The notes under the pieces are model-generated. The model was not told the DNA's origin, did not search any database, and saw nothing but the letters and a program-made list of their open reading frames with translations. The translations under genes were made by a program, and so were the position numbers. Positions 10,871 to 19,864 of a DNA stretch of 64,000 nt are shown here, piece after piece. The stretch is from Amycolatopsis sp. EV170708-02-1 (GTDB lineage: Bacteria; Actinomycetota; Actinomycetes; Mycobacteriales; Pseudonocardiaceae), in the NCBI RefSeq assembly GCF_022479115.1, contig NZ_CP092497.1:9596388-9660387 (forward strand), in the 5' to 3' direction. Numbering within the stretch: position 1 is the stretch's first letter; every line of letters starts with the position of its first letter.

Positions 10871-11401
10871 ATGAAAGGCAACATTGCCCGGATGATTGCC
10901 GTGGTCGCCACCGGCAGTCTGTTGGCGGTGGCCTCGGCCGGCGCCGCGACGGCTGGTACCGATGGTGGAAAGGGTTCGTCGAACACGCAGGCGCTCGCCG
11001 CGCAGGTGCTGCAGATGCGGGACGGCCTCACCAAGGTGGCCTACGCCGGTGACGTCGCCAAGACGCGGGCGGACTTGGACAAGCTGAGCCCCGTCCTCGG
11101 TGACATCGCCACGGGCAAGCGCTACCAGATCCAGACCGAAACGCAGAAGCTCGGCGATCTGGCCCAGGGCCGGTCCGTCGAGTCCAGCAGGCTGCTGGCC
11201 GACCCGACCGCCAAGGCACGTCAGCTGCCGCCGCTGCCGGTGCCGATCCCGTCGCTCCCGGACCTTCCCGGACCGCTGAAGATCGTCAGCGACCTGGTGA
11301 AAGCCCTGCTCGCGGCCGTGACCGGCATTCTCGGCGGCCTGCTCGGCGGGCTCCCTGTCCCGCCGCTTCCGGTACCGCCTGTGCCACTCCCCACGCCCTA
11401 G
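10871..11401 (+). CDS. Secreted hypothetical protein with Pro-rich tail
   Basis: 176 residues. A typical signal peptide covers about residues 1-28 with AGAATAG at the cleavage region. The mature part has a helical, charged stretch (about 35-100) and then a low-complexity tail rich in Pro, Leu and Val (LPPLPVPIPSLPDLPGP, and similar at the end) with a hydrophobic Gly-rich helix between. ATG at 10871 follows CAGGAGGTAAGG, a strong ribosome-binding site. The tail could span the cell wall or contact membrane. It stands alone between terminators. Function not recognised. Confidence 0.75.
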   Translation: MKGNIARMIAVVATGSLLAVASAGAATAGTDGGKGSSNTQALAAQVLQMRDGLTKVAYAGDVAKTRADLDKLSPVLGDIATGKRYQIQTETQKLGDLAQGRSVESSRLLADPTAKARQLPPLPVPIPSLPDLPGPLKIVSDLVKALLAAVTGILGGLLGGLPVPPLPVPPVPLPTP

Positions 11402-11463
11402 GAGACCAAGGGAGTCGTCCGGTTCCGCCGTGCAGGGCGGCGGGCCACGAAATGGGGGCCGGG

Positions 11464-11495
11464 GCCCGAGTGGGGACATTTCTCCCCACTCGGGC
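11464..11495. terminator. Bidirectional hairpin between convergent genes
   Basis: GCCCGAGTGGGGA (11464-11476) pairs perfectly with TCCCCACTCGGGC (11483-11495). It lies between the secreted-protein gene and the esterase gene, 8 bp from the esterase stop. Confidence 0.75.
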
Positions 11496-11503
11496 TCTGG
11501 CCG

Positions 11504-12550
11504 TCACCGGGGCGCGAGGCCCACCCGCAGGGCTCCCGCCGCCTCGGCCGTCGCCTCGCGGAACCGCCGTCCGACGCCGAGGAAGTTGAGATACCCGTGG
11601 ATCAGGTCCGGCTGGCGGCTGAGCGCCACCGGAACACCCGCTTTCCGCAATTTCTCCGCGTAAGCCTCGCCCTCGTCGCGCAACGGATCGAATCCGGCCG
11701 TCGCGATATAGGCGGGCGGTAATCCGGAAACATCGCCGTGCAACGGGGAGAGTTTCGGGTTGTACAGATCGGTGCCCTTCGGCACGTAATGTCCTTCGAA
11801 CCAGGTCATATCCGAATCGGTGAGGAACAGGTCCTCCGCGAACAATTCCCGGGAGCGGCGGCGCACGGTGAAATCGGTCGCCGGATAGAACAGCAGCTGG
11901 AACGCGGGCACCCCGCCGCCGCGTTTCACCGCCTGCTGCGCGGTCACCGCCGCGAGGTTCCCGCCCGCGCTGTCGCCGCCGACGGCGATGCGCGCCGGGT
12001 CCGCGCCCAGATCCCTCGCTTTCGCGTAGGCGTACTCGAACGCCGCGATCGCGTCTTCGGTGGCGCCGGGGAACCGCGTCTCCGGCGCGAGCCGGTATTC
12101 CACCGAAAGAACCCGCACTCCCGCCTGTTTCGCCAGGTAGCGGACGCTGTTGTCGTGGGAGGCGCGGCTGCCGACCACCCAGCCGCCGCCGTGGAAGAAC
12201 ACGAGCAGCCCGGACGGGTCGGGCAGCCCGGCCGGTGTGTAGAGCGTTGCAGGCACGTCGCCGTCACCCGTGGGGATGAGCAGTTCCCTGGTGGCGACCG
12301 GTTCGATCGTCGGCCCGCTCACCAGATGCCTGCTGGCCAGGAGCATGCTGCGCGACTCTTCGACGCTTCCCCGCACCAGCGACGCCTTCGCCAGTTTCTG
12401 CAGGCGGAGCAGGAGCTGGGCGTCCAACGCCAGTTCCTGTCCGTCCAGGCGTAGCGGCGGCCCGGCGATGGCCCGTCTGACCGGCCTCGGGAGCCAGAAC
12501 GCCAGCTGCGAAAACGCGGCCTCGGCACGGATCTGGAGCGGTATCGCCAT
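11504..12550 (-). CDS. Alpha/beta hydrolase, hormone-sensitive lipase family esterase
   Basis: 348 residues. The oxyanion motif HGGGWVVGS, nucleophile motif GDSAGGN, acid region FDPLRDEGEAYAEKL and terminal histidine in HGYLNF follow the order of the HSL (bacterial family IV) carboxylesterases. Short acyl esters are the usual substrates. ATG at 12550 follows AGGAGGAAGC. A single-gene unit ending in the bidirectional hairpin; its upstream region is divergent from the FMN reductase gene. Confidence 0.9.
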   Translation of the reverse strand: MAIPLQIRAEAAFSQLAFWLPRPVRRAIAGPPLRLDGQELALDAQLLLRLQKLAKASLVRGSVEESRSMLLASRHLVSGPTIEPVATRELLIPTGDGDVPATLYTPAGLPDPSGLLVFFHGGGWVVGSRASHDNSVRYLAKQAGVRVLSVEYRLAPETRFPGATEDAIAAFEYAYAKARDLGADPARIAVGGDSAGGNLAAVTAQQAVKRGGGVPAFQLLFYPATDFTVRRRSRELFAEDLFLTDSDMTWFEGHYVPKGTDLYNPKLSPLHGDVSGLPPAYIATAGFDPLRDEGEAYAEKLRKAGVPVALSRQPDLIHGYLNFLGVGRRFREATAEAAGALRVGLAPR

Positions 12551-12697
12551 GCTTCCTCCTGGGGGCTTCCCGCCAGGTTACTTTCGAGTAGGTATGCCGT
12601 CCAGCGGGAACGCGGCCGTTGCGGCGAACGGGTGTGACGCAGGCCTCCGTTCCAGATCCTGGTCCTCCACTTAAGTAGAGGGGTTAGCCTCGAAAGC

Positions 12698-13273
12698 GTG
12701 ACTTCGACGAACTCGGTGCATGTCCTCGGTATCGGCGGCTCTCTGCGGGAGGGTTCGCAATCCGAGCGCGCGCTGCGGATCGCGCTCGGCGCCGCGGCCG
12801 AGGCCGGAGTCACCACGGAGCTGATCTCCGGGCCCGAACTGGTGTTGCCGTTCTACGACACCGCGCTTGCCGAGCGGCACGAGCGCGCCACCCGGCTGGT
12901 CGAAGCGATCCGCCGCGCCGACGGGATCATCGTCGTCTCGCCCGGCTACCACGGCGCGCTGTCCGGCCTGGTCAAGAACGCCCTGGACTACGTCGAAGAC
13001 CTGCGCGACGACGCCCGCCCGTATCTCGACGGCCGCGCGGTCGGCCTCGCCGCCGTCGCCTATGGCTGGCAGGCCGCCGTCACCACGCTGGAGCAGCTGC
13101 GCACGATCACGCACGCGCTGCGCGGCTGGGCCACCCCTTTGGGTGGTTCGATCAACACCGCGGAGACCAAATTCGACGAAGCCGGCGGCGCCTCGGACGA
13201 GAAGAGCGTCCGCACGCTCCGCCTGATCGGAAGCCAGGTCGCCGAGTTCGCGCTGAGTCACGCTGATCACTAG
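12698..13273 (+). CDS. NAD(P)H-dependent FMN reductase
   Basis: 191 residues with a flavodoxin-like fold. The phosphate-binding loop is GIGGSLREGSQSERAL at about residues 9-24, and the flavin-contacting motif SPGYHGALSGLVKNALDYV is at about 84-102. This matches the SsuE/ArsH/chromate-reductase group, which supplies reduced FMN or reduces quinones and metals. GTG at 12698 has only a weak upstream GAGGGG and may be translated from a leaderless mRNA. It stands alone ahead of ohr. Confidence 0.88.
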   Translation: MTSTNSVHVLGIGGSLREGSQSERALRIALGAAAEAGVTTELISGPELVLPFYDTALAERHERATRLVEAIRRADGIIVVSPGYHGALSGLVKNALDYVEDLRDDARPYLDGRAVGLAAVAYGWQAAVTTLEQLRTITHALRGWATPLGGSINTAETKFDEAGGASDEKSVRTLRLIGSQVAEFALSHADH

Positions 13274-13411
13274 TCGTTTGCTCCGGTCATCGTCCGGGTA
13301 ATTCCCGGAAGTGATGCCTGCCATGGGGTGGCAAGGTTTCGCGGTTGCGGGACGTTGACACCGAAGAGACGCTCAACGGGGCGTGTCTTGAGACCAGAAG
13401 GTAGGCGAAGA

Positions 13412-13834
13412 ATGGCTGAGGCTCTGTACACCGCTGTGGCCACCGCTCGCGGCGACGGCCGCAACGGTGAGGTCACGTCCTCCGACGGCGTCATCGACGA
13501 GTCGCTGGCGATCCCGAAGGAGATGGGCGGGCCCGGCGGGGACAAGACGAACCCCGAGCAGCTCTTCGCCGCCGGCTACTCCGCCTGTTTCCACTCCGCG
13601 CTGCAGCTCGTCGCGCGCCAGGCGAAGGTGACGCTGGACGGCTCCACCGTCACCGCCGAGGTCAGCGTGCTCAAGCAGGGCGCGGGCTTCGGTCTCGGCG
13701 TGGCGCTCAAGGTTTCGCTGCCCGGCTTGGAGCAGGCGCAGGCCGATCAGCTCGTCGAGCAGGCGCACCAGGTGTGCCCCTACTCGAACGCGACCCGCGG
13801 CAACATCGAGGTCGCGCTGTCCGCGTCGGTCTGA
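13412..13834 (+). CDS. Organic hydroperoxide resistance protein, Ohr/OsmC family
   Basis: 140 residues. The two reactive cysteines are in SACFHSAL and in VCPYSNATRGN, the Ohr pattern. A thiol-dependent peroxidase of organic hydroperoxides, normally recycled by lipoylated partners. ATG at 13412 follows AAGGTAGGCG; a longer in-frame start at 13328 is unlikely. The dps gene begins 57 bp downstream on the same strand, so the two may be cotranscribed. No OhrR regulator gene is visible nearby. Confidence 0.92.
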   Translation: MAEALYTAVATARGDGRNGEVTSSDGVIDESLAIPKEMGGPGGDKTNPEQLFAAGYSACFHSALQLVARQAKVTLDGSTVTAEVSVLKQGAGFGLGVALKVSLPGLEQAQADQLVEQAHQVCPYSNATRGNIEVALSASV

Positions 13835-13891
13835 TCCCGCACGCGGCAGGTCCCATCCCGAACCGACTGATTTCTGAAAGGAAGACCGAAA

Positions 13892-14368
13892 ATGGGCAAG
13901 TCTCCGATCCAGAGTCCGTTGAGCGAAGCCGACAAGGAGATCACCGGTAACGCCTTGCAGGCCACGCTGGTCGATCTGGTGGACCTGTCGCTGATCGCGA
14001 AGCAGGCCCACTGGAACGTCGTCGGCGCGAACTTCCGCAGCGCGCACCTGCAGCTCGACGAGCTGGTCGCCACCGCGCGCCAGTACGTCGACGAGGTCGC
14101 CGAGCGCGCCAACGCCATCGGTGTCTCGCCGAACGGCCAGGCGAAGGCCGTCGTGGAGAGCTCCGGCCTGCCGGACTACCCGGACAACTGGCAGTCCGTC
14201 GAGTCCACGGTCGCCGCGATCGTCGGCATCCTCGCGGCGCTGATCGAACGGCTGCGCAAGCGCATCGACGAGACCGACAAGAGCGACCTGGTCACCCAGG
14301 ACCTCCTCATCGAGATCACCCAGGAGCTCGAAAAGGCGCACTGGATGTGGCAGGCGCAGCAGGCCTGA
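13892..14368 (+). CDS. dps: Dps-family ferritin-like protein
   Basis: 158 residues, all helical. The ferroxidase signature of Dps is visible: KQAHWNVVG, followed by the LQLDELVATARQYVDEVAER helix. The C-terminal half carries ITQELEKAHWMWQAQQ. Dps proteins form 12-mers that store iron and limit Fenton chemistry; DNA binding needs a basic tail, which is not obvious here. A GAAAGGAAG ribosome-binding site precedes the ATG. It follows ohr, forming a small peroxide-defence pair. Confidence 0.92.
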   Translation: MGKSPIQSPLSEADKEITGNALQATLVDLVDLSLIAKQAHWNVVGANFRSAHLQLDELVATARQYVDEVAERANAIGVSPNGQAKAVVESSGLPDYPDNWQSVESTVAAIVGILAALIERLRKRIDETDKSDLVTQDLLIEITQELEKAHWMWQAQQA

Positions 14369-14377
14369 CCCTCCCCC

Positions 14378-14421
14378 TCGTGAGTGGTAAGGACGGTTAG
14401 AACCGTCCTTGCCACTCACGA
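14378..14421. repeat. Inverted repeat, GTGAGTGG family, copy 1
   Basis: Arms 14378-14398 and 14401-14421 pair over 21 bp with one mismatch. The core GGACGGTT/AACCGTCC and the outer CGTGAGTGG recur near 31.9 and 39.2 kb. It follows dps by 10 bp and probably acts as a terminator. Confidence 0.75.
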
Positions 14422-14439
14422 AACGCTACCGTTCGACTC

Positions 14440-15837
14440 ATGGTGCTGCACAAGGGAACCGCGCCCGATCCGGCCTCCGATCGAGCCTCCGGCCAGGACC
14501 GCAAGGCCGGAACCAACCCGCTGTACGCCGGCGCGTATCCCGCGCTCGCCGCGAACATCCGTCTCCCGCACGACAGCCTCGCCGAAGACCCGCTCCCGCC
14601 CGACACCGCGCTCCAGCTGGTGCGCGACGAGCTGATGCTCGACGGGAACGCCCGGCTCAACCTCGCCACGTTCGTCACCACGTGGATGGAGCCGCAGGCC
14701 CGCGAGCTGATGGCCGAATGCGTCGACAAGAACATGATCGACAAGGACGAGTACCCGCAGACCGCGGAACTCGAGCGCCGCTGCGTCAACATCCTCGCCG
14801 ATCTGTGGCACGCGCCCGATCCCACCGCGATCATGGGCTGCTCCACCACCGGTTCGTCGGAAGCCTGCATGCTCGCCGGCATGGCGTTGAAACGCCGCTG
14901 GTCGAAACTGGGCCGCACCGGGAAGCCGAATCTGGTGATGGGCGCGAACGTTCAGGTCTGCTGGGAGAAGTTCTGCGAATACTGGGAGGTCGAGCCGCGG
15001 CTGGTGCCGATGGACGGCGACCGCTTCCACCTCACCGCCGACGAGGCGATCGCCCGCTGCGACGAGAACACGATCGGCGTCGTCGCGATCCTCGGGTCCA
15101 CTTTCGACGGCAGCTACGAGCCGGTCGCCGAGATCGCCGCCGCGCTCGACGGCCTGGCGGAGCGCTCCGGCTGGGACATCCCCGTGCACGTCGACGGCGC
15201 TTCGGGCGCGATGATCGCGCCGTTCCTCGACCCCGGGCTGAGCTGGGACTTCCGCCTGCCGCGAGTGGCGTCGATCAACACCTCCGGGCACAAGTACGGG
15301 CTGGTCTATCCCGGCGTCGGCTGGGTGGTGTGGCGCGACAAGGAGGCGTTGCCGGAAGAGCTGGTCTTCACCGTCAACTACCTCGGTGGCGACATGCCGA
15401 CTTTCGCGCTGAACTTCTCCCGCCCCGGCGCCGAGGTGGCCGCGCAGTACTACACGTTCGTCCGGCTGGGCCGCGAAGGTTTCCGTGCCGTGCAACAGGC
15501 TTCGCGTGACGTCGCGACCCAGCTGGCGGACGGGATCGCCGAGCTCGGCCCGTTCGAACTGCTGACGCGTGGCGATCAGCTGCCCGTGTTCGCCTTCACG
15601 ACGAAGCCGGACGTCGAAGGCTTCGACGTCTTCGACGTGTCACGGCGGCTTCGCGAACGCGGTTGGCTCGTCCCGGCGTACACGTTCCCGGAGAACCGGA
15701 CCGATCTCGCGGTGCTGAGGATCGTGGTGCGCAACGGTTTCACCCACGACCTCGCCGATCTGCTGCTCGCCGATCTCCGGCGCCTGCTGCCCGAGCTCGA
15801 TCACGGCCCACGACCGCGGACCGCGTTCCATCACTGA
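14440..15837 (+). CDS. gadB: Glutamate decarboxylase
   Basis: PLP-dependent decarboxylation of glutamate to GABA, consuming a proton. 465 residues, the usual length. The PLP aspartate lies in HVDGASGAMIAPF and the Schiff-base lysine in NTSGHKYGLVYPGVGW. The N-terminal substrate region LATFVTTWMEPQA is present. ATG at 14440 lacks a clear ribosome-binding site; GCTACCGTT about 7 bp upstream could be the -10 of a leaderless transcript. No GABA antiporter is adjacent, so a classical acid-resistance pair is not evident. GABA-shunt supply is an alternative. Confidence 0.93.
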   Translation: MVLHKGTAPDPASDRASGQDRKAGTNPLYAGAYPALAANIRLPHDSLAEDPLPPDTALQLVRDELMLDGNARLNLATFVTTWMEPQARELMAECVDKNMIDKDEYPQTAELERRCVNILADLWHAPDPTAIMGCSTTGSSEACMLAGMALKRRWSKLGRTGKPNLVMGANVQVCWEKFCEYWEVEPRLVPMDGDRFHLTADEAIARCDENTIGVVAILGSTFDGSYEPVAEIAAALDGLAERSGWDIPVHVDGASGAMIAPFLDPGLSWDFRLPRVASINTSGHKYGLVYPGVGWVVWRDKEALPEELVFTVNYLGGDMPTFALNFSRPGAEVAAQYYTFVRLGREGFRAVQQASRDVATQLADGIAELGPFELLTRGDQLPVFAFTTKPDVEGFDVFDVSRRLRERGWLVPAYTFPENRTDLAVLRIVVRNGFTHDLADLLLADLRRLLPELDHGPRPRTAFHH

Positions 15838-15899
15838 GCCGGGTGCCCTGCGTCACGCCGGATTTCCCCGGGCCCTACCGGCGCGTAACGTCGTGGGGT

Positions 15900-16525
15900 A
15901 TGGGAGTCGCCGGAGACGAACGTCGTGCGTTGAGCGAGCTTTTCGAAGAGGTCGGCCCGGACGCGCCGACCCTGTGCGCGGGCTGGAAGACGCGGGATCT
16001 CGCGGCGCATCTGCTGGTCCGCGAGCGGCGGCCCGACGCGGCGCCCGGCATCCTGGTGCCCGCGCTCGCTTCGTACACGCAGCGCGTGCAGGACTCCTAC
16101 GCCGCGCGGCCGTGGTCCGAGGTCGTCGGCAAGGTCCGGTCCGGCCCCGCCTGGTACTGGCCGACGTCGATCGGCGCGCTCGACGAGCTGGCGAACAGCG
16201 CGGAGTTCCTGATCCACCACGAGGACGTCCGCCGAGGGCAGCCCGGCTGGGAACCACGCCCGGCGGACTCCGCGCGTGACGCGGCGGCGTGGAAATCGGC
16301 GAAACAGGCCTCGAAGCTGAACCTGCGGAAATCACCGGTCGGCGTGATCCTGAAGACCCCGAAGGCCGCGAAGCGCGGGTGAAGGAAGGCCCGGACACGG
16401 TGACCGTGATCGGCGCGCCGATCGAGTTGCTGCTGTTCGTCTTCGGCCGCGACGCCGCCCGGATCACCTTCGAAGGCGACGCCTACGCGGTGGACAGGCT
16501 CCGGAAGCACGACCGCGGCCTTTAG
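15900..16525 (+). pseudogene. TIGR03085-like metal-binding protein, apparently frameshifted
   Basis: The DinB/maleylpyruvate-isomerase-like fold starts MGVAGDERRALSELF, with CAGWKTRDLAAHLLVRERR and a metal-site HHED. In the first frame the protein ends early at 16382. The conserved end (VTVIGAPIELLLFVFGRDA) continues in another frame to 16525. One extra C in the CCCC run at 16357-16360 restores a 208-residue protein with the expected join LKTPEGREARVKEG. It is either a real inactivation or a sequencing error. ATG at 15900 may be leaderless, with TAACGT upstream. Confidence 0.8.
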
Positions 16526-16535
16526 AGTTCCGGTC

Positions 16536-16721
16536 ATGCCGATGATCAGTGTTTCGATGTTCCCCGGCCGCACGGCCGAGCAGAAGCAGGCCCTCGTGCG
16601 GGAGGTGACCGACGCCTTCGTCCGCACCTGTGGCGGCAAAGCCGAAGGCGTCTGGGTGACGATCAACGAGATTCCCGCCGAACACTGGGCGTCCGGCGGG
16701 ACTCTCTTCTCCGAACGCTGA
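16536..16721 (+). CDS. 4-oxalocrotonate tautomerase family protein
   Basis: 61 residues, the normal length of this very small enzyme. The residue after Met is Pro, which becomes the N-terminal catalytic base in this family, and the start PMISVSMFPGRTAEQKQAL fits. The family isomerises unsaturated keto acids as hexamers. It begins 10 bp after the restored end of the preceding gene, so the two may be cotranscribed. Substrate unknown. The gene is intact. Confidence 0.88.
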   Translation: MPMISVSMFPGRTAEQKQALVREVTDAFVRTCGGKAEGVWVTINEIPAEHWASGGTLFSER

Positions 16722-16736
16722 CCCCGATCGCCGGGC

Positions 16737-18581
16737 TCAGCGGAGCCCGACGGCTCGCTGCGCGAAGAACACCTCGATCGCGGTCTGCTTGATCGTCTCG
16801 GCGATCACCAGCGACCCGTGGCCGGCGTCGAACCGGTAGAACTCGAACGGGATCTCCCGCTTCGCGAGCCTGTCGAGGTAGTTCTCGACCTGCCGGATCG
16901 GGCAGCGCGGGTCGTTGTCCCCGGCGAGCACCAGCACCGGCGCCGTCACGGCCTCGACGTAGGTGATCGGCGAGCATTCCCGGTACACCGCCGGCACCGT
17001 CTCCGGCGAGCCGCCGAACAGCGCCCTGTCGAACGACCGGAGCTGCTCCATCTCGTCCTCGTACGCGGCGACGTAGTCCGCCACCGGCACTCCGGCGATC
17101 CCCGCCGCCCAGCGCGCCGGCTGGGTGCCCAAGGCCAGCAGGCTCAGGTACCCGCCCCACGAAGCGCCGTTCACCACGCACTTCTCCGGGTCCGAGAGTC
17201 CACTTTGGACTGCCCAGTCGTGCACGGCGGCGACGTCTTCGAGCTCGGTCAGGCCAGGGCGGCCTTCGATGGCGTCGCGCCAGGCCGAGCCGTAGCCGGT
17301 CGAGCCGCGGTAGTTGACCTCGACGACGGCGAATCCGGCGTCGAGCCAGACGGCACGGTACGCGGAGAAGCGGTCCTCGTCGGCCGAATGCGGCCCGCCG
17401 TGCAAGGAGAAGATCGTCGGAAGCGGGCCCTCGGGCGCACCGGCCGGACGTGAGACCAGCGCGTGGATCTGCCCGCCGATCCCGTCGACGAACGCGTCGG
17501 TGACCGGTGCGGACTCGGGGGCACGCTCGCCGGGCGGTTCGAGGAGCACGGAGTCCGCGCCGTCCGCCGTCCGCGCGCGTACGGCCGTCGGCTGCGCGGC
17601 GCTGGACCACGAGTACTCGACGGTGCCGTCGGGGCGCACTCCCGCGCCGCCGATCCGGCCGGGTGGCGTGTCCAAAGAGGACAGTTCGCCGGTCGTGAGG
17701 TCGTAGCGGTGCAGGGAACTGCGGCCTTGGTGGAAGTGGACGACGAGCAGTGCCCGCGCGTCGGGGTACCAGCCCGCGACGACCTCGCCGGGCAGATCCA
17801 GTTCGATCTCCTGCTCGGTGTCCGCGGCGGTGTCCCAGATCAAGAGCTCTTCGCGACCGCGCCGCTCGTGCAGCACCAGCAACCGCTGATCGCCGGCGAC
17901 CGGCGAGTACTCGAGCGCGCCGAGGCCTTTGCCCTCGCCGTCCCATTTGTCGGCAATGGTGGTGAAGCCGTCCGTCGACAGGACGCGGAGCGCGGGGTGT
18001 CGTGAATCACCGTGTTCCGAGTGGGAGATCGCGAGCAGCGACTCGTCGCGCGAAAGCGAGGCGATCCCGGCGTCGTCTTCGTGCTTGTAGAAGCTGGTGG
18101 TCTCGCCGTCGATATGGGCGAAGAGTTCGCTGCCGTCGTCGGTCGAGACGCCGACCGCGATCACCCGCGTGCCGATCTCGAGCCCGGCGGGGTAGCCGTC
18201 GTGGACGTCCGGCACCGCGCGCTCGGCGGCGGCGCCCGGCGCGAACGGTTCGCGGACCCAGGAGCCGAATTCGTCGCCGTCGGTGTCGTTGAACCACCAG
18301 ATCCAGCGGCCGTCGGGGGACGGGGTCGCGTGCATGGTGCCGTTGGGCCGATCGGTGACGCGGCGGTGCTCACCGGTCGACCGGTCCCAGGAGTAGACCT
18401 CCCAGACGCCGCTGGCGTTGGAGACGTAGACGTTCGCGCTGGGGGCGTCGATGGCCCACTCGGGGACCGAGATGCGCGGCGCGTGGAAGCGGGCCCGCCA
18501 CCTGGTCTCGGCTTCGGAGTCGTCGAACAGGCGGTCCGGGACCGCCGCGGACGGATATTCAGTGCCTGGCTGCGTGCTCAC
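16737..18581 (-). CDS. S9-family prolyl oligopeptidase-like serine peptidase
   Basis: 614 residues from GTG at 18581, preceded by GAGGG. The N-terminal 350 residues form a beta-propeller (repeats such as TPSPDGRWIWWFND). The C-terminal alpha/beta-hydrolase domain has nucleophile motif GASWGGY, acid region AGDNDPRCP and histidine in DAGHGS. This is the layout of the S9C acylaminoacyl-peptidase group. Cytoplasmic, as there is no signal peptide. It is divergent from the methyltransferase gene with only 30 bp between starts, so promoters must overlap. Confidence 0.92.
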   Translation of the reverse strand: MSTQPGTEYPSAAVPDRLFDDSEAETRWRARFHAPRISVPEWAIDAPSANVYVSNASGVWEVYSWDRSTGEHRRVTDRPNGTMHATPSPDGRWIWWFNDTDGDEFGSWVREPFAPGAAAERAVPDVHDGYPAGLEIGTRVIAVGVSTDDGSELFAHIDGETTSFYKHEDDAGIASLSRDESLLAISHSEHGDSRHPALRVLSTDGFTTIADKWDGEGKGLGALEYSPVAGDQRLLVLHERRGREELLIWDTAADTEQEIELDLPGEVVAGWYPDARALLVVHFHQGRSSLHRYDLTTGELSSLDTPPGRIGGAGVRPDGTVEYSWSSAAQPTAVRARTADGADSVLLEPPGERAPESAPVTDAFVDGIGGQIHALVSRPAGAPEGPLPTIFSLHGGPHSADEDRFSAYRAVWLDAGFAVVEVNYRGSTGYGSAWRDAIEGRPGLTELEDVAAVHDWAVQSGLSDPEKCVVNGASWGGYLSLLALGTQPARWAAGIAGVPVADYVAAYEDEMEQLRSFDRALFGGSPETVPAVYRECSPITYVEAVTAPVLVLAGDNDPRCPIRQVENYLDRLAKREIPFEFYRFDAGHGSLVIAETIKQTAIEVFFAQRAVGLR

Positions 18582-18611
18582 CCCTCGATCCTGCCACTGG
18601 AGAGCCGTACT

Positions 18612-19301
18612 GTGTGCGGGGTGCTGGAGGGAAACGCGCCGCGCGCGCGGTCCGCGCGCCAGGCGGTCGAACGGGCCGTGTTCGCGCAACCGCTGTTCGG
18701 GCCGGGGATGGGGTGCGTCGACGTCGGCTGCGGGCCGGGTTCGATCACCCTCGGTATCGACAGCGGGTACAGAAAGTCCACAGTGGACTTCTTGGTGGCG
18801 GAGGCGTGCGCGCTGCCGTTCGCCGAGGATTCCGTGGACGTGCTCTTCGCGCACGCCGTTTTCGAGCATCTGAGAGAACCGGGTGCCGCGCTGGCGGAGT
18901 TCCGGCGTGTCCTCAAACCGGGCGGCACCCTCGCACTGTCCACATCGGACTGGAGTCGGGCGCGGCTGCGGCCGAAGACGGCGAACGTCGACGCCGCCCT
19001 TCGTGGCCACTATCTGCTGTGGCGCCGCGCGGGCGGCGACCCGTTCGCCGGGCGCTCGCTGCCCGCCGCGGTCACGGCGGCCGGTTTCACCGACGTGCGA
19101 ACGAAAACGCGCTACCGCACGGACACGACGTACCGTGCGCTGGCGACGTCCGTGGAGGCGCGGCTGGTGACGGCGCTGGAAACCGCGACGACCCCGGACC
19201 GCGACCAGCTGGCCTCGGCCGCCCGCTCGGCCTGGTCGTGGGCGCGTTCGGGCGACGGGGATTTCGCGCAGTGCTGGACCGAGCTGCTCGCGACGCGCTG
19301 A
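18612..19301 (+). CDS. SAM-dependent methyltransferase-like protein, motif-II region missing
   Basis: 229 residues. Motif I is intact (VDVGCGPGS). The post-I strand that normally carries the ribose-binding acid, plus one helix, is absent: GSITLGIDSGYRK leads almost directly to AEACALPFAEDSVDVLFAHA. About 20 residues seem deleted in frame. The later motifs (HLREPGAALAEFRRVLKPGG) are normal. GTG at 18612 has GGAG upstream. GTG at 18621 is an alternative, since TACTGT seven bases before it would suit a leaderless transcript. Activity is doubtful. Confidence 0.72.
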   Translation: MCGVLEGNAPRARSARQAVERAVFAQPLFGPGMGCVDVGCGPGSITLGIDSGYRKSTVDFLVAEACALPFAEDSVDVLFAHAVFEHLREPGAALAEFRRVLKPGGTLALSTSDWSRARLRPKTANVDAALRGHYLLWRRAGGDPFAGRSLPAAVTAAGFTDVRTKTRYRTDTTYRALATSVEARLVTALETATTPDRDQLASAARSAWSWARSGDGDFAQCWTELLATR

Positions 19302-19344
19302 GCCGCCGCTCTTCGCTTCTTGCTCACCTCCGGCTTTCGGCGCC

Positions 19345-19461
19345 CCCAATGTGGCACGGGGGAGGTTGAGCGCCCCCAATGTGGCACTGGGGACGTTGAG
19401 TGTCCCCAATGCCACATTGGGGACACTCAACGTTCTCGAATGCGGCATTGGGAACCCTCGG
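19345..19461. repeat. Inverted and direct repeats, CCCCAATG family
   Basis: Four copies of CCAATG(T/C)GGCA-like units in both orientations. The central pair forms a perfect 19-bp stem (19393-19411 with 19415-19433) around a CCA loop. It lies after the methyltransferase gene. A terminator is possible. Confidence 0.65.
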
Positions 19462-19715
19462 TCCTCGGCGGCGCCCTTCGGTTGTCCACAGCCCCTCGCC
19501 GTTGTGGACAACCAACCCCTCTGCCCCTCTTTCGCCCGGTCCCGACACCCCTCGGCGATACGCTGGACCCGGGGTCGCCCCCCTGGGAGTGGCGGGGCTG
19601 CCGGTGGGGGCTTGGGCCTCGGTGGCTTGGTGCGGCGGGGAGCTGTGTCCTGAAGGGGGCCTTTGGGGCATCGAGCGTCTCAAAGGTGGCCTTGAAGACA
19701 TGTGGCCCGTAACGC
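19462..19715. other. Intergenic region, no gene seen
   Basis: About 250 bp of G-rich sequence between the repeat cluster and the tRNA terminator. It has no credible coding frame, no promoter I can defend, and no further palindrome. Confidence 0.5.
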
Positions 19716-19753
19716 GAAAGAGCCTTGCTCACCAAAGTGAACAAGGCTCTTTC
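19716..19753 (-). terminator. Terminator of the tRNA-Pro transcript
   Basis: GAAAGAGCCTTG (19716-19727) pairs perfectly with CAAGGCTCTTTC (19742-19753) around a 14-nt loop. It lies just downstream of the minus-strand tRNA. Confidence 0.8.
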
Positions 19754-19762
19754 GATCCTGCG

Positions 19763-19836
19763 TCGGGGTGGCGGGATTCGAACCCACGACCTCCTCGACC
19801 CGAACGAGGCACGCTACCAAGCTGCGCCACACCCCG
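19763..19836 (-). tRNA. tRNA-Pro, anticodon CGG
   Basis: On the minus strand: acceptor stem CGGGGTG/CACCCCG, D-arm GCGC...GCGT type, anticodon stem CCTCG/CGAGG with loop TTCGGGT (anticodon CGG), and T-loop GTTCGAATC. Discriminator A at 19763. CCA is not encoded. 74 nt. No integrated element is attached to it. Confidence 0.95.
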
Positions 19837-19864
19837 GATACTTCTTAGCGGGTCGAGGAGAAGT

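Noticed and set aside
19763..19836. tRNA-Pro as an attachment site for an integrated element
   Set aside because: No integrase, direct repeat of the tRNA end or foreign gene set lies beside it.
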